64,000 bases of DNA from Verrucomicrobiota bacterium (GTDB taxonomy: Bacteria; Verrucomicrobiota; Verrucomicrobiia; Limisphaerales; JADJPG01). The DNA lies in NCBI GenBank assembly GCA_016713365.1, contig JADJPG010000021.1, forward strand, positions 1 through 64,000, read 5' to 3'. This document shows positions 52,368 through 61,511 of this stretch, one piece after another. Made by a program: the position numbers and the translations under genes. Under the pieces are notes generated by a model. The model ran no database searches. It worked only from the letters and a program-made list of their open reading frames with translations, and was not told the DNA's origin. Position 1 is the stretch's first letter, and every line of letters begins with the position of its first letter.

Positions 52368-53129
52368 TCAGGCTAGTTGTACCGCTTTTTGTTCCGCATC
52401 CAACCGCGCCAATTCTTCGGACGCGATCAGTCGCTTCGCCACCTGCTCGTCGCTGCGCACCAAACCATCCCGCATCACGACGACGCGCCGGCAATAGTGC
52501 GCGATGTCGAGCTCGTGCGTGACCATGGCAACGGTCATGCCCTGATCATTCAAGCGCTGGAAAATGCCCATGATCTCGATGCTGGTTCGCGAATCGAGAT
52601 TGCCGGTCGGCTCGTCCGCCAGCAGCAGCTTCGGCTCGTTCACCAGGGCGCGCGCGATGGCCACACGTTGCTGCTGACCGCCGGAGAGCTGGCTGGACGT
52701 GTGATCGTAACGGTCGCCCAACCCGACCATCTCAAGAGCCTTCATCGCGCGATCGCGCTGTTCACGGTTCGGCAATGGCGGGCGCGAGTAAAGCATTGGC
52801 AGCTCGACGTTCTCGAGCGCAGTGGTTCGTGAGAGCAGGTTGAAGCCTTGAAAGACGAATCCAATCTTTTGGTTCCGCAAATCCGCCAGTTCGTCGCGAT
52901 TCAGTTCGCCCACGTTCACGCCATCGAGCAGGAAGCGGCCGCTCGTCGGCCGGTCCAGGCAACCGAGCGTGTTCATCATCGTGCTCTTGCCGGAACCCGA
53001 CGCGCCCATGATCGCCACGAACTCGCCCTTTTGAATGGTGAGCGTGACACCGCGCACCGCATGCACCTGGACCTCGCCGCTGATGTAGGTCTTGCGGAAG
53101 TCTTCGAGCTGGATGACTGGAGTGCTCAC
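52368..53129 (-). CDS. ABC exporter ATP-binding protein (MacB/LolD type)
   Basis: The product has 253 residues. Walker A is GASGSGKSTMMNTLGCLDRP, the Q-loop is KIGFVFQGFNLLSR, the signature is LSGGQQQRVAIARALVNEPK and Walker B is LLLADEPTGNLDSRTS. The GCLDRPTSG segment is typical of the MacB/LolD group. It sits three bases before the permease and about 40 bases after the membrane fusion protein. Confidence 0.95.
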   Translation of the reverse strand: MSTPVIQLEDFRKTYISGEVQVHAVRGVTLTIQKGEFVAIMGASGSGKSTMMNTLGCLDRPTSGRFLLDGVNVGELNRDELADLRNQKIGFVFQGFNLLSRTTALENVELPMLYSRPPLPNREQRDRAMKALEMVGLGDRYDHTSSQLSGGQQQRVAIARALVNEPKLLLADEPTGNLDSRTSIEIMGIFQRLNDQGMTVAMVTHELDIAHYCRRVVVMRDGLVRSDEQVAKRLIASEELARLDAEQKAVQLA

Positions 53130-53168
53130 GTTGCGGGTGGATTCAAGATCGCTCTGGGCAACGCAGGC

Positions 53169-54644
53169 TTAACGTCGGCCGGGCCCGCCAAATGGACTGC
53201 CAAACGGCGCCGTCGGGCCAGCGGCGGTGGTTGCCGAACTGACCGTGCCCACCACCACGACATCGCTCTCCTTCAAGCCCTCGATCACTTCCGTGTTCGT
53301 GCCGTCTGATACGCCGAGCTTCACGGTCACTGGCTTCAGCACGGACTTCGCCGCGCCTGTCGCAGACGTTTCCTTCTCCAGCAGGTAAATGGTCTGCGTA
53401 CGCGGACCTTCCGGCTCGCTGCGACGCTGGCGTGGACGCTCACCACCGCCTTCGGAACCGCCACCGCCCCCCCCGCCGCCCTGCGCAAAGCGCGCGCGCA
53501 TCTCAGCCATGATCTGCTGATACTTCTCCTTTTGCTCCGCGGTGAGCGACGCCTCGTAAGCCGTCCGTTCCTCGTCGGTCGGACGACGTCGTTCACCCTT
53601 GGCCTGCCACGGCGGAATCGGCAATCCGGCGAACGGACCGCTGGTGGCGAGTTCCACCGTCGGCTTGTCCGCGGCCGGCGCATTCGTGGCGCCGGCAATC
53701 ACCGCGCCAGTTGGCGGACGGAATCGCAGCGCAGAATTTGGAATCCGCAGCACGCCCTTCTTCTCGGTGATGATGATGTTCGCGTTGGCGGTCATGCCGG
53801 GACGCAGCTTGAGGTCGGAATTGTTGACCTCGACGACGGTCGTGTAGGAAACGACGTTCTGGTTGGTGTTCGCCGCAAAACGCACCTGCTGAACCTTGCC
53901 CGAAAACTTGCGCGCGGGAAACGCGTCCACCGTGAAGTTCACCGTCTGGCCATCCGCCACGTTGCCGACGTCCGCCTCGGACACGGCGGCTTCGATCCGC
54001 ATTTTCGAAAGATCATTCGCGATTACGAAGAGCGTCGGGGAATTCAAGCTGGCCGCAACCGTCTGGCCGACCTCGATCTTGCGCGTCAGAATCATGCCGT
54101 CGATCGGCGCGTAAATGGTCGTGCGGCTCAGATCCACCTTCGCCCGATCCACGTTCGCCTGGCGCATCTTCACGTTGGCTTCGGCCTGACTGAGGTTCGC
54201 GCGTGCCTCATCGAACTCCGACTTCGAGATCAGCTTGCCCGCGAACAGATCCTTGGCCCGGGTAAAATTCAACTGCGTCAACTCCGCCGCCGCCGCCGAG
54301 TTCGCCAGCTCCGCCTCGGCCTGAATGAGCGCGCGTTCGTAGGTCGCCGGATCAATCTGCGCGAGGAGGTCCCCCGTCTTCACCTTGTCGTTGAAATCCA
54401 CCTTCACGTCGAGCAGCGTGCCGGAGATCTGGCTGCCCACCTCGACATTGCGCACCGGCGTCAGTGCGCCATTCGCGGTGACGGACTGCACGATGTCGCC
54501 CGCGGCCACCGGGGCGGTCTTATACTCGACCGCCGCCTGACTCTCGCGCTTGGTCGAATACCACTGCCAGCCGCCGTATCCGGCGCCGACAAGCAGCACC
54601 AGAAACACCCACTTTCCCCAGCCTGATGATTTCGCGTTGGCCAT
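53169..54644 (-). CDS. MacA-like periplasmic adaptor (membrane fusion protein)
   Basis: The product has 491 residues from the ATG at 54644. One N-terminal helix (WVFLVLLVGAGYGGWQWY) anchors it. The lipoyl/biotinyl and hairpin regions contain VEVGSQISGTLLDVKVDFND and KTGDLLAQIDPATYERALIQAEAEL. TTIYAPIDGMILTRKIEVGQ is the second lipoyl half. Late in the protein a Gly-only run (AQGGGGGGGGSEGGGER) sits inside a Pro/Arg-rich linker, an unusual insertion. It links the ABC exporter to an outer-membrane channel, which is not encoded here. Confidence 0.9.
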   Translation of the reverse strand: MANAKSSGWGKWVFLVLLVGAGYGGWQWYSTKRESQAAVEYKTAPVAAGDIVQSVTANGALTPVRNVEVGSQISGTLLDVKVDFNDKVKTGDLLAQIDPATYERALIQAEAELANSAAAAELTQLNFTRAKDLFAGKLISKSEFDEARANLSQAEANVKMRQANVDRAKVDLSRTTIYAPIDGMILTRKIEVGQTVAASLNSPTLFVIANDLSKMRIEAAVSEADVGNVADGQTVNFTVDAFPARKFSGKVQQVRFAANTNQNVVSYTTVVEVNNSDLKLRPGMTANANIIITEKKGVLRIPNSALRFRPPTGAVIAGATNAPAADKPTVELATSGPFAGLPIPPWQAKGERRRPTDEERTAYEASLTAEQKEKYQQIMAEMRARFAQGGGGGGGGSEGGGERPRQRRSEPEGPRTQTIYLLEKETSATGAAKSVLKPVTVKLGVSDGTNTEVIEGLKESDVVVVGTVSSATTAAGPTAPFGSPFGGPGRR

Positions 54645-54883
54645 AAATGATCTGAACTTGATGCCCGCCGGGCGCACTCAATCGCATCACGCCGGCCCGG
54701 ACGGCAACCGCGTCGTTATCCCTGTTTCAGGGAGGGTTGGCAATGAATCGTTGGCTGTCTGGAGCCCGGCCACCCAAAGACGTCGCTTTCAAGACACGCC
54801 ATCGCCCGCTCCGGTTACCGGTGCAATGCCGACGTTGAAATCGCTCGCTCTCGTCCGGCCTTCGCGCTCAAATCCGTCCACTC

Positions 54884-56437
54884 ATGAAACCGTCGTCGCG
54901 CCGCTCCTCGCCTCACGCAATCCTTCGCCGCCTTTTCGCCGTCGGTGCGTTCGCCGTCCTCGTCACCAAGACAGCTTGGGCCGCCGACCAACCGCAGTGG
55001 GGAATCGCCTGGACGCGCAACATGGTTTCTCACGAGCGCAACCTGCCCGACTCCTTCGACCCGCGAGCCGGAAAGAACATCAAGTGGGTCGCGAAGATCG
55101 GAACCGAAACGCATTCAACGCCGATCATTTCCAACGGCCGCGTGTTCCTCGGCACGAACAACGGCGAGAAACGTGATCCGAAACACGACGGTGACCGCGG
55201 CGTGATGATGTGTTTCAACGAAGCCGACGGCAAACTGCTCTGGCAACTCGTCGTGCCGAAACGCGAGGAGGATCATTATCACGACTGGCCCAAGTGCGGC
55301 ATCTCGTCGCCCGCCACCGTGGAAGGCGACCGCGTCTATCTCGTCGACAATCGCGGTGTGGTTCTTTGCCTCGATGTCCACGGCATGGCGAACGGAAACG
55401 ATGGACCGTTCCGCGATGAAGGCGCCTACATGACACCTCGCGGCACGAACGCTCCCGCGCAGCCGCTCACGCCCGGGCCGCTCGATGCGGACATCCTCTG
55501 GGCACTCGACCTGACGAAGGAAGCGGGCATCTGGTCGCACGACGCCGCGCACAGCTCAATTCTCATTCGCGGCGATCATCTCTATCTGAACTCCGGCACT
55601 GGCGTGGACAACACGCACGTGAAGATTCGCACGCCCGACGCGCCGAGCCTGGTGGTCGTCGACAAGAAGTCCGGTCGCCTTCTCGCCCACGAACGCCTCG
55701 GCATCGCGCCGAACATTTTTCACTGCACCTGGTCCTCGCCATCGATGGCGACCGTGAACGGACGCGAGCAAATCTTCTTCGCCGCCGGCAACGGCGTGGT
55801 CTACGGCTTCGAGCCGCTGGCCAAGACTCCTCCGCCCGGCGAAGTCGCCACGCTGCAACCCGTCTGGCATTTCGATTTCGACCCAACGGCGCCGAAGGAA
55901 AACGTCCATCGCTACAATCGCAATCGTCGTGAGAGCCCGAGCAACATCTACGGCATGCCGGTCTTCCAGGAGAACCGGCTCTACGTCGCGGGCGGCGGCG
56001 ACATCTTCTGGGGCAAGAACGAGGCGTGGCTCAAGTGCATTGACGTGACGAAGCGCGGCGACATCACCACCAACGGCCTCGTCTGGACCTACACGCTCGA
56101 AAAACACGTGCTCTCGACGCCGGCGATCGCGGACGGTCTCGTGTTCATCGCGGACTGCGGACGGAAGTTTCATTGCCTCGATCTCGCAACCGGAAAGGGA
56201 ATCTGGACCCACGACATCAAGGGCGAAGTCTGGGCGTCACCGATGATTGCGGACGGGAAGGTTTACCTCGGCACGCGCAGCGGACAGTTCCTCATTTTCG
56301 CCGCGAGCCGCGAAAAGAAAGTGTTGAGCGAGATGGAACTCGGCAGCCCGATCAGCGCCACCGTCACGCCCGCCAACGGCACGCTTTACATCGCGACGAT
56401 GAAAGAGCTGTTCGCCGTTCAGCAGGCGGCCCGATAG
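54884..56437 (+). CDS. Exported PQQ-type beta-propeller protein
   Basis: The product has 517 residues. A signal peptide (ILRRLFAVGAFAVLVTKTAWA) precedes a propeller starting AADQPQWGIAWTRNMVSHER. Blades carry CFNEADGKLLWQLVVPKREE, GIWSHDAAHSSILIRG and LDLATGKGIWTHDIKGEV. This is the PQQ_2/quinoprotein-like family abundant in PVC bacteria. No PQQ-dehydrogenase Ca or Cys-Cys motif is visible, so catalysis is not assured. It is transcribed divergently from the efflux operon. Confidence 0.87.
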   Translation: MKPSSRRSSPHAILRRLFAVGAFAVLVTKTAWAADQPQWGIAWTRNMVSHERNLPDSFDPRAGKNIKWVAKIGTETHSTPIISNGRVFLGTNNGEKRDPKHDGDRGVMMCFNEADGKLLWQLVVPKREEDHYHDWPKCGISSPATVEGDRVYLVDNRGVVLCLDVHGMANGNDGPFRDEGAYMTPRGTNAPAQPLTPGPLDADILWALDLTKEAGIWSHDAAHSSILIRGDHLYLNSGTGVDNTHVKIRTPDAPSLVVVDKKSGRLLAHERLGIAPNIFHCTWSSPSMATVNGREQIFFAAGNGVVYGFEPLAKTPPPGEVATLQPVWHFDFDPTAPKENVHRYNRNRRESPSNIYGMPVFQENRLYVAGGGDIFWGKNEAWLKCIDVTKRGDITTNGLVWTYTLEKHVLSTPAIADGLVFIADCGRKFHCLDLATGKGIWTHDIKGEVWASPMIADGKVYLGTRSGQFLIFAASREKKVLSEMELGSPISATVTPANGTLYIATMKELFAVQQAAR

Positions 56438-56849
56438 AAACGAATGAGTTCGGGAGGTTCGGGTCGCCAGACGTTGAAGCGAGCGTTCGTTGCGTCGACG
56501 CCGAAATAACGACGTTCTCAAGGGTAAACCGGACGCCAGAGACTTGTTGAGCGACCTCGACACACTGCACACCATAAATCTGAGCGCCAGCAATGCGACC
56601 CGGACGAGTATGGCGATGGATTCCGAATACCTGTCACTTGTGGCAATGTCGACGTCTGTCAGACTTTCCCGAGCGCTGTTGATGCTATCTATCCGCAGAC
56701 CACAATTTCGCAGTAACGCTGCTTGAGTTTACGACGGAGTTGGTTATCGTTTCACCATCCAACTGGCGATATTCGATTGAGATTTGGGAGGTTCTTCGCA
56801 AGCGCAAGATGCCTTCGTCAGACCCGAAACCGAACCTGTAGAGATTCCA
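56438..56849. other. Intergenic region with no gene seen
   Basis: The 412 bases carry only short open frames with no family features. Translations on both strands are basic and low in hydrophobic pattern, so they look like chance. The region likely contains the promoter of the InlB-repeat gene near its end, but no clear -10/-35 pair stands out. Confidence 0.4.
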
Positions 56850-58667
56850 ATGAAAAAGGCAATGTTCGCTGCGGCCTTACTTGTCACAACCTCGATCGCG
56901 ACGGCGACGGCAGATGGGACAGTCGGGTTCTACAACTCCGTCTTGGCGAAAATAAAATATCAGGCAGCAGTCGGAACCCCTATCGTCGACGCTCCTTTTG
57001 GAACGAGAATAGGCATCTTCTGGGGTACGAATCCCACCAACCTTTCATTGGTGTTGCCGACCACAACCATAATGCTCGATGGCGTCTTTAATGGCGGGGA
57101 CGTCTATCCGATTCCCGGAACAGAAACTAGGCAGAGGGTCTATCTAAAATTCGCCGGTTGGGACGGGAGCGTGGGAGATCATTGGAGCAACTCTCCCGCC
57201 TACGGGGAGTCCAGCTTGGTTTTGACCGACGGGCTTGGGCCAACGATGGGGCCAGGCACTGTGGTCTGGCAAAGCGCCAGTGGCACCAGCACAAACAGGG
57301 TAAAACCGTTTACCATATACAACGCAACAGCGACGAATTTTCAAACCATCAATTTTCCAGTCATACCTGAGCAAACGTATGGCGATGGTCCGATTCAACT
57401 CAACGCGGTGGCTTCGTCTGGCTTGCCAGTGACCTATACTAGTCGTGATACGTCTGTGGCCCGAATTGAAGGTTCCACTGCAACGATCGTTGGAGCCGGT
57501 GTCACCTTTTTGAGTGCCTTCCAAGCCGGCACGGCCACCATCGCGCCTGCGTCCGCATCGCGAATGCTGGTAGTGCAAAAGGCCCCAGCTCTGATCTCCC
57601 TCGGCAATCTCGTCCAGCGTTACCCAGGAGACGGGACGGGGCCCTCCTACGTCACGGTGCCTCCGAACTTGGCAGTGACTTTTACTTACCCGCGGCTGGT
57701 TGTCCGACCGGTCGGCGTCGGGCGTTACGAGTTCACCGCCGCAATCGACTCTCGAAATTATGTCGGAAGCACGAACGGGCTGTTAGTTGTTCTGCCGCGC
57801 CTAGCTGCCGATAGCGCGGGCGGCGGGACCGTGGCCATCGAACCGCCATCTGGCGCCTATTTCGAGGATGGAACGGCCAGAGTCACCGCAAATGCAGCGC
57901 CCGGCTGGACTTTTATCCAATGGCTGGGCAGTGCGATTGGCTCCGCTCCAACGCAGACGGTGGCCATGACCCATGGCCGATGTCTGGAGGCTGTCTTCGG
58001 CACGACCTTAAGTGCAGTGACATCCACCGGCGGAAGTGTCCTGAAAAATCCGATGTCATCGCTCTATCCCTACGGTGAGGCCGTGCAATTGACCGCTATT
58101 CCGCCAGCTGGAACCTATTTTGAGTCTTGGACTGGTGGGTTCACGAGCACCGCCAATCCATTGAGAGTTCACGTCGTAACGCCCGAACCGAATATCGTAG
58201 CGAGCTTTGCACCTCTTTCGGCGGGATCCTGCGCGGTCACGGTGATTCCGGATGGACGAGGACGGGTCGAGCGAGTCCCTAATTCCAATGTCCTTGGGGC
58301 TGGAGAGAGCGTCGTGCTAACCGCCGTCCCGGACGAGGGCCAAGAGTTCCTCGGCTGGACCGGCGATGCAACCGGGACCACAAACCCACTGACAGTGGTT
58401 ATGACCGAAAGCCGGACGATTACGGCCGTGTTTTCGCGGCGGCCTCGTTTGTCAATTCTTGGCTGTGACGGAGGAGCTGTTGAAAAACTGCCGATAGTTG
58501 TGACCGGCGATTATGGCGCGACATATACGATCGAATCGCGCAATATTTCCGGTGAGTCCAACTGGGAGGTGATTGGGCTCCTGGTGACGCCGTTCGGAAC
58601 GAGCGAGTATCTGGAGACGCTTCCTCGTGGACCAAGCTCGCGTATCTATCGCGCCGTCGGCGATTGA
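56850..58667 (+). CDS. Secreted surface protein with MBG-like and InlB-type repeats
   Basis: The product has 605 residues from the ATG at 56850. A signal peptide (MKKAMFAAALLVTTSIATAT) leads to an N-terminal domain starting DGTVGFYNSVLA. An MBG-like or Ig-like domain follows at about 175-330 (YGDGPIQLNAVASSGLPVTY). Three divergent InlB B-repeats lie at about 330-535, each around GxYFExWTGG/FLGWTGD. A short C-terminal part ends the protein. Such proteins are usually cell-surface or secreted. No anchor motif (PEP-CTERM or LPXTG) is visible. Confidence 0.85.
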   Translation: MKKAMFAAALLVTTSIATATADGTVGFYNSVLAKIKYQAAVGTPIVDAPFGTRIGIFWGTNPTNLSLVLPTTTIMLDGVFNGGDVYPIPGTETRQRVYLKFAGWDGSVGDHWSNSPAYGESSLVLTDGLGPTMGPGTVVWQSASGTSTNRVKPFTIYNATATNFQTINFPVIPEQTYGDGPIQLNAVASSGLPVTYTSRDTSVARIEGSTATIVGAGVTFLSAFQAGTATIAPASASRMLVVQKAPALISLGNLVQRYPGDGTGPSYVTVPPNLAVTFTYPRLVVRPVGVGRYEFTAAIDSRNYVGSTNGLLVVLPRLAADSAGGGTVAIEPPSGAYFEDGTARVTANAAPGWTFIQWLGSAIGSAPTQTVAMTHGRCLEAVFGTTLSAVTSTGGSVLKNPMSSLYPYGEAVQLTAIPPAGTYFESWTGGFTSTANPLRVHVVTPEPNIVASFAPLSAGSCAVTVIPDGRGRVERVPNSNVLGAGESVVLTAVPDEGQEFLGWTGDATGTTNPLTVVMTESRTITAVFSRRPRLSILGCDGGAVEKLPIVVTGDYGATYTIESRNISGESNWEVIGLLVTPFGTSEYLETLPRGPSSRIYRAVGD

Positions 58668-58862
58668 GCTCCCGACACGCGCTGGAAGCCTTGTGGCTTC
58701 ATCGAGCGAATGGAGCGACATTCGCTGAATTCCCGACATTGTTCGCCTGATAAGTCGACGCCACCTTTCCAGTTCACCGGCGATCCTTTTCAATTCATCG
58801 TCGTTTCACTTCGCAAGCGTCGCGCGATCATTACCGCTGGTGGCGTCATGCTAAGTGTCCGC

Positions 58863-59936
58863 TCAGAGCAACGTGAGCTGTTGACCGGTCGGCTCGACCA
58901 ATCCACTGACGCCCAGCCCGAGCAGGCGCAGCGGCCGGTTCACCAGCCGTTCGCGCCCGAGCAGCCAGCAGCCGAGGCGGTAAATCTCGTTTGCTTCGAG
59001 CAATGGCTCCTCCACCGAAATCTGCCGCGTGAGCGTGGAGAAATCTCCGTAGCGAACCTTCACTTGAACGGTGTGCGCGCCGAGCCGCTTGCGCTTGAGC
59101 TTGGTGGAAATGTCCGTCGCTTGCTCGCGCAGACATGCGCGAAGGATCTTCCGATCCTCCGTATCGCGCTCGAAGGTTTCCTCCGCACTGATGCTCTTGA
59201 TCTCGTCGCCCAGTTCCAGCGCGCGATCATCTTCGCCGAACGCAAACTGACGCAGGCGCGGTCCCCACGAACCCACGAGCGCGCGCAGGTCACCCGGATG
59301 ATCCTGAAGATCACCGATGGTCCGCAAACCAGCGTTCACCAGCACTTGCTCCGTCACCTTCCCGACGCCGTGAATCGCGCGCACGGGCATGGGACGCAGG
59401 AACTCCACCTTGTCACGTTCAGGAACAAGCGTGAGGCCGTTGGGCTTCTGAAAATCGCTGGCCAGCTTCGCCAGCAACTTGTTCGCGGCGATGCCGATGC
59501 TCGCGGACAACCCACGTTCCTCGCGAATCCGACGCTTCAGCTCGCGCGCGATCGGCAGCCCGGCGAGCAGGCATTCATCCGCATCGGAACCGGGACATTG
59601 CGCGGAGAGATCGAGATACGCTTCGTCGATGGAAACCTGTTCGATGATCGCGCCGCTGCCGGCAATGATCTCCATGATGCGCCGCGACTCGGTGCGGTAG
59701 GCTTCCATGCGCGGGGGAACGAAGATTCCTTTGGGGCACAACCGCCCGGCGGTGGAACTGGGCATCGCGGAACGAACGCCAAACTTGCGGGCCTCGTAGC
59801 TCGCAGCCGCGACCACGCCACGACGGGAAGGAGGCGCGCCGACAATGACGGGTTTGCCGATCAGCTCAGGACGATCCCGCTGTTCCACGGACGCGTAGAA
59901 CGCATCCATGTCGAGGTGGAAGATGACGCGCGGCAT
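58863..59936 (-). CDS. dinB: DNA polymerase IV (Y-family)
   Basis: The product has 357 residues from the ATG at 59936. RVIFHLDMDAFYASVEQRD is the conserved first catalytic motif and QVSIDEAYLDLS the second, together supplying the catalytic acidic residues. GIAANKLLAKLASDFQKP and IHGVGKVTEQVL (helix-hairpin-helix) follow. The C-terminal little-finger region includes EETFERDTEDRKILRACL. It makes error-prone translesion synthesis and ends about 40 bases from the TPR gene. A LexA-box is not obvious nearby. Confidence 0.94.
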   Translation of the reverse strand: MPRVIFHLDMDAFYASVEQRDRPELIGKPVIVGAPPSRRGVVAAASYEARKFGVRSAMPSSTAGRLCPKGIFVPPRMEAYRTESRRIMEIIAGSGAIIEQVSIDEAYLDLSAQCPGSDADECLLAGLPIARELKRRIREERGLSASIGIAANKLLAKLASDFQKPNGLTLVPERDKVEFLRPMPVRAIHGVGKVTEQVLVNAGLRTIGDLQDHPGDLRALVGSWGPRLRQFAFGEDDRALELGDEIKSISAEETFERDTEDRKILRACLREQATDISTKLKRKRLGAHTVQVKVRYGDFSTLTRQISVEEPLLEANEIYRLGCWLLGRERLVNRPLRLLGLGVSGLVEPTGQQLTLL

Positions 59937-59972
59937 GTTGAGAATCTCCGCCGTCACCGAGCCGGCCAGCAC

Positions 59973-61385
59973 TCACCATAGCGCGGCACTCAGCCCTGGC
60001 CGGAGTAATAGGCGTCGACCTTGGCGGCGACATCCCTTGTAGCCGATGTCGTTTTCGTAAATCTGCTTGAACTGCTCAATGGCTTCCTCGCGCTTGCCCA
60101 TTTTTTCGAGCACGCAGCCGAGCATGTAGATCATTTCCTTCTTCTCGTCATCCCAGCCGGGCTTTTCCTTGAGCGCGTCCTGCATCTTGCGCGCCGCCAT
60201 ATCGTTCATGCCCTTGGCGGCAAGACACTGGCCGAAGAACGCCATCGCCTGCAAACGTCGCTGCGGATTGGCCTGCGCCTTCTGGAACTCGGCCATCGCT
60301 TCGTTGAACTTGCCGGCCTGGAAATAAAGCTGGCCGAGCTCGAATTTGATCTGGAGATCGGTCGGGTAACGCTCGGCGCGCTTGCGGAGTTCTTCGAGCT
60401 GGACGGAGGCTTTCTCGCCCTTGATTTGCGCAATCTGCGCAGCGTGATCCGGGTTCGCCGCATCGAGCTGGGCAAGCTGCTGGTCGTATCGTTTCAAGAC
60501 GATGTCAGAAATCGCCTTCTCCAGCGACGCATCGGCGCCTTGCTCCGAGGAACGGATGCGCTCGTAGTACTCGATTGCCTTGTCGTAATCCTTCTTCTGC
60601 GCGTAAAGCTCGGCGACACTGCGCACGAGCTTCATGTTGCGCGGTTCGGCCACAAGGCGGGCTTCGTATTCCGTGATCAAATTGCCGGCGACGTCATCGG
60701 TTTTCACGGCCCGGGCTTCCTGCTCCAGCTTCACCGCCTCGTCCTTGTTCTTCAGGATGTCGCGATAGCTTCCACTGCCGTCCGCCAGGGCCTCGTAGCC
60801 GCCTTCGTTGAGCGTCTTGCGCGCGGAAAGGTTCTTGAGCGCGGCGGAAATCTCTCCCTTGCCCGGATACGCGCGCATCAGCTCTACGTAGTGCGCCTCG
60901 GCTTTGGTAATCTGGCCGGACGCCGCGAGCGCTTCTCCGTAAGCCATCGAAAGGTCGTAATCTTTCGTCGCCGTCTTGAGCAGAATTTCGTAGGCGAAGC
61001 ACGCGGTCTTGGGCAGGTTGGCGGCCATGGCGGCCTCGGCGAGAATCTTGTTTCCGGTCGAGCCTTGCGGATCGTTTTCGAGGATCTGTTCGGCGATCAC
61101 CATCGCTTCGATGGGACGGCTCTTGGCCATCTGCGCCTTGGCGATCAGGGGAGAATTGCTCGCGCCACCGAGCATCTTCTTAAAAAAGCCGGTGTTGCCG
61201 CCGGACTTCTTGATCTGGGCCGCACGCAAGGCCTGGCGGCATTCGAGGAACGCGGGCTCGCGGGTGAGAACCTGTTGGAAGATGGCAATGGCGTAGTCGA
61301 AATTCTGACGCTGGAGCGCCGTGGCGCCCTTTTGATACAGCTCGCGCAGGTCGCGCGGTATCTCGCTCAAACTCTTTTCTGGCAT
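59973..61385 (-). CDS. TPR-repeat protein (probable frameshift at the C-terminus)
   Basis: From the ATG at 61385 the product has 470 residues. TPR-like helices fill the whole length: LYQKGATALQRQNFDYAIAI, FELGQLYFQAGKFNEAMAEF, AALDAANPDHAAQIAQIKGEKA and others. No signal peptide is seen. The end EQFKQIYENDIGYKG then runs into basic, Arg-rich sequence. Dropping one base in the GGG at 60034-60036 gives YKDVAAKVDAYYSGQG and stop at 59990, the family-like end. The protein is probably cytoplasmic and interacts with partners. Confidence 0.84.
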   Translation of the reverse strand: MPEKSLSEIPRDLRELYQKGATALQRQNFDYAIAIFQQVLTREPAFLECRQALRAAQIKKSGGNTGFFKKMLGGASNSPLIAKAQMAKSRPIEAMVIAEQILENDPQGSTGNKILAEAAMAANLPKTACFAYEILLKTATKDYDLSMAYGEALAASGQITKAEAHYVELMRAYPGKGEISAALKNLSARKTLNEGGYEALADGSGSYRDILKNKDEAVKLEQEARAVKTDDVAGNLITEYEARLVAEPRNMKLVRSVAELYAQKKDYDKAIEYYERIRSSEQGADASLEKAISDIVLKRYDQQLAQLDAANPDHAAQIAQIKGEKASVQLEELRKRAERYPTDLQIKFELGQLYFQAGKFNEAMAEFQKAQANPQRRLQAMAFFGQCLAAKGMNDMAARKMQDALKEKPGWDDEKKEMIYMLGCVLEKMGKREEAIEQFKQIYENDIGYKGCRRQGRRLLLRPGLSAALW

Positions 61386-61449
61386 GGCGAAAACGTAGGG
61401 GCGCACCCCGGAAAAATCCACTCCAAATCGGCAATCACCCGCGACGCCG

Positions 61450-61493
61450 TGTAAAAAGCAAAACCCACCAGCATCGTCCGACGCTGGTGGGTT
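61450..61493 (-). terminator. Rho-independent terminator for the exopolysaccharide gene
   Basis: On the minus strand AACCCACCAGC and GCTGGTGGGTT form an 11-bp hairpin (61462-61472 with 61483-61493), followed by TTTTGCTTTTT at 61464-61454. It lies about 20 bases after the autokinase stop and before the TPR gene. Confidence 0.85.
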
Positions 61494-61511
61494 GGAAGTT
61501 CCCGGAAGGCG

